Under the pieces are notes generated by a model that had not been told where the DNA came from, ran no database searches, and was given only the letters and a program-made list of their open reading frames with translations. The position numbers and the translations under genes were made by a program. This document shows, piece by piece, positions 44,001 through 52,400 of a stretch of 64,000 nt of DNA. Source of the stretch: Telluria beijingensis. GTDB taxonomy: Bacteria; Pseudomonadota; Gammaproteobacteria; Burkholderiales; Burkholderiaceae_D. Each line of letters begins with the position of its first letter. The stretch's first letter is position 1. The DNA is taken from NCBI RefSeq assembly GCF_030770395.1, contig NZ_CP132480.1, positions 4,837,205-4,901,204 of the forward strand, given 5' to 3'.

Positions 44001-44147
44001 CAAAGCATTCTGCTGTCGTATGTCGAGAAAGAAGACAACGACAGGATCGACCAGGGCGACTTGGCCTTCATCGCCCTGTTCGACCAGGGTACCGTCGATG
44101 CGGGGGATATTGAACTGGTCGGTAGCTTGATTGCACCGCCGGGCTGA
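41016..44147 (+). CDS. Giant DUF4214/Ig-like surface protein 3 (no RTX block)
   Basis: 1043 aa from MTTFSAYDSKVNSFYLAFYG. DUF4214 (FYGRPADPDGLKFW, IYQQLFNRAPDADGLAFW), the conserved helical region (DPVTLESLLRGGGMDKVLKV), then Ig-like units. EYSLVTNQPNLVPVPHQTEW and RQIDVSGNISDARHFTFTLD are nearly repeated in giant 4. It passes from the Ig part straight to the shared C-terminal domain (LYELSWEKGAFTTSKGEDVI) and lacks any GGxGxDxx repeat, unlike the four other giants. Tail: a degenerate calcium-type loop EKEDNDRIDQGD, then VDAGDIELVGSLIAPPG. No cysteine. A shorter variant formed either by loss of the RTX cassette or before its gain. Confidence 0.86.
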   Translation: MTTFSAYDSKVNSFYLAFYGRPADPDGLKFWSQQLANNNGDFTAIVQFFAASEEAQVRFGSDSVIDRIAEIYQQLFNRAPDADGLAFWTGAIEQGHASLADVAISILNGAQGSDATLSQLRQKAVDAFTAQVEESGSEYTGYASIEAARILVRAVTPNATADDMDALVKAAVSFADTATKNPKVVEAIAVNTTLLALFDTTRGVKEPVQLAQALADTAKAAAGDPVTLESLLRGGGMDKVLKVMPAKATLQDVVKALAEGGLPAAVEVVYPSTPSTPPAPSYKLSFVSVTEGKEDAHGMTDTKPDNVTREKVVDVTFSYRGADLNSNQKYEYRVNGGDWIDGDQHIKVNTGTNTVVLSHIDLSLGQEALGPKSFGIMGVGPIGDLLSNIELRAVRADKTVIDSVQQQIVYDHYAAMPWVMVESGKVEHHFDEGYFTSNPKLIVEDLEPGAQVEYSLVTNQPNLVPVPHQTEWSGKQPYLSEDGEYTVAVRQIDVSGNISDARHFTFTLDREKPLAPTIALKTDSGTAGDDITNVNQIVIDHLEESTTSAWEYRIGEGEWIFGKRNDGSGKATLTLDDVLDGPVSVEVRQFDAAGNIGTASDVLSFVLDTTAPAGKFSLDGIEGPSSNDSNVTTLAKADVYFMFTGSVEEGDTFEYRLDDGTWTALDGAAFDSNSGILTLADVDFTTKDRNISVRVVDAAGNATTSKTMLIDSTFNDIPPVTITSVAPTFGLSGAKLALTPSTDSLKLADVTKLSLDIMNTGSAGNTPDYFDGTVKMVGNTLTLDSMPALNLYELSWEKGAFTTSKGEDVIAGSGLFVGGSVATVALPGFEIESKVLVTASGIEHSNEKRDNTAFIGQEGVDARIHSGDGHDLIADNGSKLTLAYDKLSMTAYDVVLGFDSAVGTATDIDKIELGSPISNRYDLNHDGELKWGFAASNTGKYTPAPGIEAVELTGLNSQSFAALMAGDTLKALNAALNVSNFTQNTGLLILATYEDQSILLSYVEKEDNDRIDQGDLAFIALFDQGTVDAGDIELVGSLIAPPG

Positions 44148-44181
44148 TATCCATCAATCGGTCTGACGCTGCGCATGCGGC

Positions 44182-44211
44182 AGGAGGGGCTGGTAGTTGA
44201 CAGCCCCTCCT
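44182..44211 (+). terminator. Hairpin after giant gene 3
   Basis: AGGAGGGGCTG (44182-44192), 8-base loop, CAGCCCCTCCT (44201-44211). Perfect 11-bp stem, no T-run. Confidence 0.55.
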
Positions 44212-44296
44212 ATCAGCCTTGAATCAATGCTTGTTATTGCGATAATTGCTGATTTTTGGAAGAATTTCGTTGAAATATTGTTTTGAAATTAGCTTT

Positions 44297-44369
44297 TGTC
44301 GCGCAAAACCTACATAAACGGAAAAAACTAAACAATTTCCTGTTCACAATTTTAGTCGCCACCCATACT
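44297..44369 (+). promoter_or_regulatory. Operator-like site and -10 box of giant gene 4
   Basis: TGTCGCGCAAAACCTACA (44297-44314) keeps TGT and CCTACA; CATACT at 44364-44369 is 49 bases on. TTTCCTGTTCACAA (44336-44349) lies at the -35 position. Leader stem ATGG (44378) / CCAT (44390). The reading frame that begins at that ATGG ends in a TGA overlapping the true ATG at 44413. Confidence 0.65.
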
Positions 44370-44412
44370 GCGGGTGCATGGCGACTGGCCCATGCTTTCC
44401 CATCGAGCGAAC

Positions 44413-47400
44413 ATGAGCACTTTCAGCACCCACGATTCCACGATTAATTCCTTCTATCTGGCCTTCTATGGCCGCCCAGCCGACCCGGCCGGCCTGAAAT
44501 TCTGGTCCACGCAGCTGGCCGCCAACAATGGCGACATGGGCGCAATCGTCGATTTCTTTGCCGCTTCCGAAGAAGCGCGGGTGCGCTTCGGCACTGACTC
44601 CGTTGCCGACCGCATCACCGAAATCTACTCCCAGCTGTTCAACCGTGCGCCGGACGCCGAAGGCATGGCTTTCTGGACCAATGCGATCGAGCAGGGCCAC
44701 GCCAGCCTGGCCGACATCGCCATGTCGATCCTGGGCGGCGCCCAGGGCAGCGACGCCACGCTGTCGCAGCTGCGCAAGCAGGCAGCCGACGCTTTCACCG
44801 CCAAGGTCGAAGCCGACGGCACGGAGTACAGCGGCTACGCATCGATCGAAGCGGCCCGCATCCTGGTGCGCGCCGTGACCCCGGACGCGACCCGGGAAGA
44901 CCTGGACACCCTGGTCGATGCCGCCGTCTCGTTCGCCGACACTGCCACCAAGACCCCGGAAGTGGTCGAGGCGATCGCCGTCAACACGACCCTGCTGGCG
45001 CTGTTCGACACCGCGCGCGGCGTGAAGGAACCCGTGGCGCTGGCCAAGGCGCTGGCCGATACCGCCATGGCGGCGGCCGGCGACCCGGTCACGCTGGAAT
45101 CGTTGCTGCGTGGCGGCGGCATGGACAAGGTGCTGAAGGTGATGCCGGCCAAGGCGACCCTGCAGGACGTGGTCGATGCGCTGGGCACCGGCGGCCTGCC
45201 GGCCGCGGTCGAAGTCGTCTATCCGAGCACGCCGAGCTTGCCGCCTGCCCCGAGCTACAAGCTGAGCTTCGTGAGCGTAACTGAAGGCAAGGATGATGAC
45301 CATGGCAAGGCCGATGCCAAGGCCGACAACGTGACCCGCGAAAAATACGTGGACGTCACTTTCGGCTACCGCGGCAATGACCTGGCCAGCGGCCAGAAGT
45401 ACGAATACCGCATCAATGGCGGCGAATGGACCGGTGGCGAGCAGCATATCCAGGTCGACACGAACGCCAATACCGTGGTTCTCAAGCATATCGACCTGAG
45501 CCAGGGCATCGCGCCCATCGGTCCCAAGTCGATCGGCATCATGGGCGCCGGGCCGGTCGAGGACCTGCTGTCGAACATCGAGCTGCGCGCCGTGCGCAGC
45601 GACAAGTCGGTGATCGATGCGGTCACGCAGCAGATCGTGTACGACCATTACGCGGCGCAGCCGTGGGTCGCAGTGACGGTCGATGACAAGGCTGACCTGC
45701 ACTTCGACGGCAGGTGGTTCACTCGCATCCCGCAATTGATCGTGGAAGAGATCGAACAGGGCGCAACGGTCGAGTACAGCCTGGTGACGAACCAGCACAA
45801 TCGCACTCCGGTGCCGCACCAGACCGAATGGTCGAGCAAGCTGCCCGACCTGAGCGAGGATGGCGAATACACGATCCTGGTGCGCCAGATCGATGTCGCC
45901 GGCAATATCAGTGACGAGCGCCAGTTCACGTTCACGCTCGACCGCGAAAAGCCGCTGGCGCCCACCATCGCCTTGCAGGCCGATACCGGGATCCCTGGCG
46001 ATGGCGTGACCAACAACGCCAAGGTCCAGATCACCCAGCTCGAACTGTCTGCGGACAGCGCCTGGGAATACCGTGTCGATGGCGGCGAGTGGCAATTTGG
46101 CGACCGTAACGACGGCAGCGGCAGCGCCGTGCTCGACCTGGGCAAGCTGGAAGCGGGCAAGGTCGATGTGCAGGTGCGCCAGTTCGATGCTGCCGGCAAT
46201 GTCGGCGATGCCTCTGGCACGCTGTCGTTCACCTTTAATGCTACCCCGCCGGCCTACACGATCAGCTTCGCCGGCGTGGAGCAGGGAAAGAATGACCGTG
46301 CGCCCGAAGACAAGGTGACCAATGTCGAGGCGGCCGACGTCAAGTTCGGCTACACCGGCGCCGTGGCCCAGGGCCTGCATTTCGAGTATTCGATCGACAA
46401 CGGCAAGAACTGGCTGACTACGGGCCTCGAGCACGCCGATGGCGTCGTCACCATCAGCGATGTCGACCTGACCGCTGGCATCGCGGCCGGCAATCGCCAG
46501 GCAAGCTTCACGACCATGGACGCCGGCCCGCTGCCGAACCTGTTCACCACCGTGCAGCTGCGCCTGGTCGATGCGAACGAATTCGTCTACGCCTCCGCCA
46601 GCGAGACGGTCGAGCTCGACCGTTTTGCGGACATGCTGGAAGTCGGCGTGACCAAGAGCCAGACCGCGCACTACTTCGGCCAGAACGGCGTCAACAATAC
46701 GAATGTCGCTGCGATCCTGGCCAAGGGTCTCGAAAAAGACGCAACCGTCCAGTATGCCAAAGTGGATGGGAAGGCCCTGAACTGGCTCGACGAACTTCCC
46801 GAGCTCGACGATGGGACGTACACCTTTGCCGTGCGCCAGCGCGACGCCGCCGGCAATGAAGGCATGTCGGACCAGATCACCTTCACGCTGGACCGCTCCG
46901 AGCCGGGCACGCCGACCCTGCGCCTGGCCGAGGACACCGGCAGCGATGCAAAGGACGGCGTCACCAGCGACGGCACTGTCGTCATCGAGAATCTGGACAC
47001 GGCGGCCGGCACCGGCTGGCAGTACTCCACCAACGGTGGCGAAACGTGGACGTTCAGCGAAGTCAACACGCTCACCGGCACGGCCGAATTCGAGCTGGCC
47101 AACCTGCATGCGAAGAGCGGCACCTTCCAGGTGCGCCAGGTCGATGCCGCCGGCAATGCCGGCAAAGCCGCCAGCCTGGATTTCACGCTTCTTACCGGGA
47201 AGCCCACCTGGACCCCGGGCCTTGTTGGCCTGAGCAACGAACTGCCGGGCGTGCTCGTCACGCAGCAGAATGCCGTCGACATCACTTTCGCGGTCGATGC
47301 CGAGGCGGATGGCACCGTCCAGTGGCGCCTGAAGAGCGGCGACGGCGGCTGGACCACGGTGCAGGCGCAGGACATCGTCGACGGTCGGTTCGCCATCGAG

Positions 47401-49326
47401 GACATCCAGCTGGCCAGCGCCGACCAGACGGTCGAACTGCGCGTGACTGATCGCGCCGGCAACGAAGGCGATGTCGTGAGCCACCTGATCGATGGCCCGT
47501 TCAAGCTCCCGTCGCTGCAGATCGCGAAGCATGCGACCGGCATCATCGTGACGAGCCCGATCGCGGGCAAGATCCTGATCGGCGGCGTCGAAGCCTTCTC
47601 GACGGATGCCAGCAAGGGCGCCATCGCCGGTTCGGTCATGGTGATGGAGCAGCCGAACAGGCTGGTGGGCACGATTTCCGTGGTGGGCGAGGATGGCAGC
47701 GTCGCCACCGACGAAACCGACGTCTCGTATACGCTCGGCGGAGGCGGGGTCGATACGGTCACCGGCCGCCAGGTATGGGGCTTCGGCGGCGCCGATACCC
47801 TGACTGGCACCAATATGGACGATTACCTGAACGGCGGGGACGGCAACGACACGATCTACTCCAACTACGGCGCAGACACGCTGGTCGGCGGAACTGGCGC
47901 CGACCGCATCCACCTGGGCTACGATGGCGCCGTCAAGACGATGATCTTCGAAGGTGGCGATACCGCTACCCACGTGATCGCCAATGGTCAATCCACGGCA
48001 GTCCTGGACATGGTGCTGCAGCCCAAGAAGGGCGACGTGCTGCAAGTCGGCCCGGTATTCACTGCGGCCCCCACCGTGAGTGACACTTATCTGGGCAACC
48101 CGGGTGAGAACCAGGTCGCGATCGTCCGCGGCACGTCGTCGGGCGGCTCCTTCCTCAAGGACCCCTACGGACCGCTCCATCTGGTGCAGTGGTCGGATGG
48201 CATGCACGTCAACAGCATCCTGTTGTCGGGCTATTCCGGCCAGCGCCTGGGGCTGGAGATCGATCCACTGACCGGCCGCATGACGCTGGTCGAAGCGCCG
48301 CCACCGCCGATGGTGTCGACCGTGACCGACCTGAAGTTCGAGTACAACCCGGCGGCCACGATCTTTGCCATGGAAGGCTCGCCTTCGTACATGTCGCAGG
48401 CCAAGGGGCAGGGCAGTGAATCCGGCCTGATGGACAAGAGCGGGCTCAGCCTGGTCGATTACCGCACCCTCGCCGAAGTCGCGACCGACCGCGACTACAC
48501 CGATGGCGCCAGCTTCGGCGTCACGAGCGCGGGCAAGCTGCAGTTCGACGATGTCCTGACCGCCGGGCTGTACAAGATGAGCTGGGAAGACAGCGTCATC
48601 GCGACCAACACCGGCTACATGGGCGCAGGCGATGTGCTGATCGCAGGCGGACGCGATGGACAGGTGTACAAGCATCACTTCCAGGTCAAGGAAGTCGTGA
48701 CCGTCGATGGCGATATCGCCATCGACTGGAACGTCACTTACAGCCGCGCCTATGTCTCCGACGGCAAGACCGATGCCACCATCAATACCAGCAGCCGTAT
48801 CGACGTCATCGTCGATGCCGGCACCACGCTGCGCATCGGGCAGTCGTCGTTCAGCAGCGGTGCGGATGACCTGATCATCGGTTTCGATGCCAAGGACGAT
48901 GTCTACTTCTTCACCGGAAGCGTGGGAGAGCAGCTCGACCGCAACCGTGACGGCGAATTCAAGTGGGCATGGAACGACGAGGGCGGCAAGGTCGTCGTGG
49001 CGAAGGACACCGAAGCGGTCCATGTGGTCGTGGACGGACCGCTGATCAGCCAGTCGATGAACGTCGTCGGCGATGCGACCTTCGACACGCTGAACGCAGC
49101 GCTCGATCTTAAACAGTTGGGCGGCAAGACGCTCATCCTGGCCACGAACGCGGATAACAGCGCGGGCGCCCTGTTCGGCCTGGTCGACATGAACAACAAC
49201 GGCATCATCGACCGACCCGCGGGATGGTCGACCGAGCTGTACGTGTTCGCGGTGTTCAGCGATGGCGTGCCTGACATGGCCGACATCGAACTGGTCGGCA
49301 CCGCGCTTCCGGTCGGCATTCCGTAA
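44413..49326 (+). CDS. Giant DUF4214/Ig-like/RTX surface protein 4
   Basis: 1637 aa from MSTFSTHDSTINSFYLAFYG. DUF4214 and the helical region (to about 275) are almost the same as giant 3, and so is the first Ig-like stretch, showing recent duplication. More Ig-like units follow (RQFDAAGNVGDASGTLSFTF, RQRDAAGNEGMSDQITFTLD, RQVDAAGNAGKAASLDFTLL). One RTX cassette lies at about 1121-1170 (GGDGNDTIYSNYGADTLVGG), with QWSDGMHVNSILLSGYSGQR behind it. Shared C-terminal domain (AGLYKMSWEDSVIATNTGYM), loop DMNNNGIIDRP near 1593, tail VPDMADIELVGTALPVGIP. No cysteine. Next gene, dnaE, is 149 bases on in the same direction. Confidence 0.87.
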   Translation: MSTFSTHDSTINSFYLAFYGRPADPAGLKFWSTQLAANNGDMGAIVDFFAASEEARVRFGTDSVADRITEIYSQLFNRAPDAEGMAFWTNAIEQGHASLADIAMSILGGAQGSDATLSQLRKQAADAFTAKVEADGTEYSGYASIEAARILVRAVTPDATREDLDTLVDAAVSFADTATKTPEVVEAIAVNTTLLALFDTARGVKEPVALAKALADTAMAAAGDPVTLESLLRGGGMDKVLKVMPAKATLQDVVDALGTGGLPAAVEVVYPSTPSLPPAPSYKLSFVSVTEGKDDDHGKADAKADNVTREKYVDVTFGYRGNDLASGQKYEYRINGGEWTGGEQHIQVDTNANTVVLKHIDLSQGIAPIGPKSIGIMGAGPVEDLLSNIELRAVRSDKSVIDAVTQQIVYDHYAAQPWVAVTVDDKADLHFDGRWFTRIPQLIVEEIEQGATVEYSLVTNQHNRTPVPHQTEWSSKLPDLSEDGEYTILVRQIDVAGNISDERQFTFTLDREKPLAPTIALQADTGIPGDGVTNNAKVQITQLELSADSAWEYRVDGGEWQFGDRNDGSGSAVLDLGKLEAGKVDVQVRQFDAAGNVGDASGTLSFTFNATPPAYTISFAGVEQGKNDRAPEDKVTNVEAADVKFGYTGAVAQGLHFEYSIDNGKNWLTTGLEHADGVVTISDVDLTAGIAAGNRQASFTTMDAGPLPNLFTTVQLRLVDANEFVYASASETVELDRFADMLEVGVTKSQTAHYFGQNGVNNTNVAAILAKGLEKDATVQYAKVDGKALNWLDELPELDDGTYTFAVRQRDAAGNEGMSDQITFTLDRSEPGTPTLRLAEDTGSDAKDGVTSDGTVVIENLDTAAGTGWQYSTNGGETWTFSEVNTLTGTAEFELANLHAKSGTFQVRQVDAAGNAGKAASLDFTLLTGKPTWTPGLVGLSNELPGVLVTQQNAVDITFAVDAEADGTVQWRLKSGDGGWTTVQAQDIVDGRFAIEDIQLASADQTVELRVTDRAGNEGDVVSHLIDGPFKLPSLQIAKHATGIIVTSPIAGKILIGGVEAFSTDASKGAIAGSVMVMEQPNRLVGTISVVGEDGSVATDETDVSYTLGGGGVDTVTGRQVWGFGGADTLTGTNMDDYLNGGDGNDTIYSNYGADTLVGGTGADRIHLGYDGAVKTMIFEGGDTATHVIANGQSTAVLDMVLQPKKGDVLQVGPVFTAAPTVSDTYLGNPGENQVAIVRGTSSGGSFLKDPYGPLHLVQWSDGMHVNSILLSGYSGQRLGLEIDPLTGRMTLVEAPPPPMVSTVTDLKFEYNPAATIFAMEGSPSYMSQAKGQGSESGLMDKSGLSLVDYRTLAEVATDRDYTDGASFGVTSAGKLQFDDVLTAGLYKMSWEDSVIATNTGYMGAGDVLIAGGRDGQVYKHHFQVKEVVTVDGDIAIDWNVTYSRAYVSDGKTDATINTSSRIDVIVDAGTTLRIGQSSFSSGADDLIIGFDAKDDVYFFTGSVGEQLDRNRDGEFKWAWNDEGGKVVVAKDTEAVHVVVDGPLISQSMNVVGDATFDTLNAALDLKQLGGKTLILATNADNSAGALFGLVDMNNNGIIDRPAGWSTELYVFAVFSDGVPDMADIELVGTALPVGIP

Positions 49327-49338
49327 GCGCAGCGACCC

Positions 49339-49370
49339 ACGGCGGGAGGAAGGCGACTTCTTCCCGCCGT
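49339..49370 (+). terminator. Hairpin after giant gene 4
   Basis: ACGGCGGGAGGAAG (49339-49352) pairs with CTTCTTCCCGCCGT (49357-49370) with one mismatch. No T-run. Confidence 0.5.
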
Positions 49371-49463
49371 CGCATCATGCGTGGACTGGAGCGGCATCGC
49401 TATCGATGCTTTGTGGCAACATCACGCTTCCGGTCCGGCTTCATCCGGCTGCCCGGCTCGCGG

Positions 49464-49469
49464 TAAAAT
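49464..49469 (+). promoter_or_regulatory. -10 box of dnaE, possibly leaderless
   Basis: TAAAAT six bases before the ATG; the predicted start would fall on the A of the ATG itself, and no ribosome site is present. The -35 is poor. Confidence 0.35.
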
Positions 49470-49475
49470 ACCCGG

Positions 49476-52400
49476 ATGACTTCCCCGACTTTCACCCATC
49501 TGCGCGTCCACTCCGAATACTCCATCGTCGACGGCCTGGTCCGCATCGACGACCTGGTCAAGGCGGCCGTCAAGGACAACCAGCCGGCGCTGGCCGTGAC
49601 CGACCTGGCCAATACCTTCTGCCTGGTGCGCTTCTACAAAGCGGCGCGCGGCAAGGGCGTCAAGCCGATCGTCGGGGTCGATGCCTGGATCACCAACGAC
49701 GACAACCGCGACAAGCCGCACCGCCTGCTGCTGTTGGCAAAGAACCACACCGGCTACCTGCAGCTGTGCGACCTGCTGGCGCGCGCCTGGCTCACCAACC
49801 AGTACAAGGGCCGTGCCGAGCTGCGCACCGAGTGGCTGGAGGCGCTGGCTACATCCGTCTCGACGCTGCACCCCGACGAGCCGCAGGACAATGCCCTGGT
49901 CGTGCTGTCGGGCGCCCATTTCGGCGATGTCGGCCAGGCGATCGAGAACGGCGACCTGGCGCGCGCGGAAGCCAATGCCGCGCGCTGGGCGCGCATCTTC
50001 CCGGGCCACTTCTACATCGAGATCCAGCGCGCCGGCCAGGCCAACCAGGAGCAGCAGGTGCGCCACTCGGTGGCGCTGGCCGGCCGCCTGGGCCTGCCGG
50101 TGGTGGCGACCCATCCGGTGCAGTTCCTCGATAAAAGCGAATTCATCGCCCACGAGGCGCGCGTCTGCATCGCCGAGGGCGAGATGCTGGCCAACGCCAA
50201 GCGCGTGCGCCGCTTCAACGAGAACATGTGCTTCAAGTCGCAGGCCGAGATGGCGGAGCTGTTCAAGGACTTGCCCGGCGCGCTGGCCAACTCGGTCGAA
50301 ATCGCCAAGCGCTGCAACGTCACGCTCACGCTGGGCAAGCCGCAGCTGCCGAACTTCCCGACCCCGGGCATGACGATCGACGAATTCCTGGTGGCGGAAA
50401 CGAAAAAAGGCCTCGAGGAGCGGCTGGTGCAGCTGTTCCCGAACGAGGCCCAGCGCGAAAAAGAGCGTCCACGCTACGAGGCGCGCCTGGAGTTCGAGAA
50501 CAACACCATCATCAACATGAAGTTCCCGGGCTACTTCCTGATCGTGGCCGAGTTCATCCAGTGGGGCAAGAACAATGGCGTGCCGATCGGTCCGGGCCGC
50601 GGCTCGGGAGCGGGCTCCCTCGTTGCGTATGCCTTGAAGATCACCGACCTCGATCCGCTCAAGTACAACCTGCTGTTCGAGCGCTTCCTGAACCCCGAAC
50701 GCGTCTCGATGCCCGACTTCGACATCGACTTCTGCCAGGAAAAGCGCGAGCTGGTGATCCAGCACGTGAAAGACCTGTACGGCCGCGATGCCGTGTCGCA
50801 GATCGCCACCTTCGGCACCATGGCGGCCAAGGGCGCGATCCGCGACGTCGGCCGCGTGCTCGATTTCGGCTACAACTTCTGCGACGGCATCTCCAAGCTG
50901 ATCCCGTTCAAGCCCGGCAAGCCGGTCTCGATCGCCGAGGCGATCGAAGAAGAACCGCTGCTCAAGGAGCGTCTCGAGAACGAAGAAGAGGTCAAGCAGC
51001 TGCTCGACCTGGCACAGCAGGTCGAGGGCATCACGCGCGGCATCGGCATGCACGCCGGCGGCGTGCTGATCGCGCCGGGCAAGCTCACCGATTTCTGCCC
51101 GCTGTACACCCAGGGCGGCGACGCCGGCGTGGTGTCGCAGTACGACAAGGACGACGTGGAAGCCGTGGGCCTGGTCAAGTTCGACTTTTTGGGCCTGACC
51201 ACGCTCACCATCCTCGACCGCGCCGTCAACTACATCAAGGATCTCGATCCGGCGGAGAGCGGATTCGACCTGGCCGCGCTGCCGCTGGACGACCGCGCCT
51301 CGTACAAATTGCTGAGCGACGCCAAGACGGTCGCGATCTTCCAGCTTGAATCGCGCGGCATGCAGGGCATGCTCAAGGACGCGCGTCCCGACCGCTTCGA
51401 GGACATCATCGCGCTGGTGGCGCTGTACCGTCCGGGCCCGATGGACCTGATTCCCGACTTCTGCAAGCGCAAACACGGCGAGAAGTTCGACTATCCCGAT
51501 CCGCGCACCGAGTCCATCCTGTCCGAGACCTACGGCATCATGGTCTACCAGGAGCAGGTGATGCAGATGGCGCAGATCGTGGGCGGCTACTCGCTGGGCG
51601 GCGCCGACATGCTGCGCCGCGCGATGGGTAAAAAGAAGGCCGAAGAGATGGCCGAGCACCGCGAGATCTTCCGCGCCGGCGCCGCCAAGGATGGCCTGTC
51701 GACCGAGAAGGCCGACGAGATCTTCGACCTGATGGAGAAATTCGCGGGCTACGGCTTCAACAAGTCGCATGCGGCCGCCTATGCGCTGCTGTCTTACCAT
51801 ACCGCGTACCTGAAGGTGCACCACACCGCCGCGTTCATGGCAGCCAATATGTCGCTGGCGATGGAAGACACCGAGAAGATCAAGATCCTGGTCGAGGATG
51901 CGAAAGAAGTCTGCAAGCTCACGATCCTGCCGCCGGACGTCAACGAATCGCAGTTCCGCTTCACGCCCGAAGGCGAGGCCAGGTCGAAGACCGGCAAGCA
52001 GGTGAGCAATATCCGCTACGGCCTGGGCGGCGTGAAGGGCGCGGGGCAGGGCGCGATCGAAGCCATCATCGCCGCCCGTGCCGAGGGCGGCAGGTTCAAG
52101 GACCTGTTCGACTTCTGCAAGCGGGTCGACCGCAAGCAGATCAACCGCCGCACCATCGAATCCCTGATCCGGGCTGGCGCGATGGATGCCTTCGGCGTCG
52201 ATCGCTCGGTGCTGCTGGCGTCCGTCGCCTTCGCGATGGAAGCGGCCGGCCAGGCCGCCGCCGCCGCCAACCAGGTCAGCCTGTTCGGCGGCGACGATTC
52301 CGACCTCGTGGCGCCGCCCGAGTACGTCAAGGCGCTGCCCTGGACCGACCGCCAGAAGCTGTCCGAAGAAAAGATCGCGCTCGGCTACTACCTGTCGGGC

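Noticed and set aside
44344..49023. Very long minus-strand frame (1559 aa) antisense to giant gene 4, with similar ones opposite giants 1, 2 and 5
   Set aside because: Low-stop antisense frames follow from high GC at third positions. The plus-strand proteins have clear domains and repeat structure, while the antisense products are His/Gln/Asp-rich without recognisable motifs.
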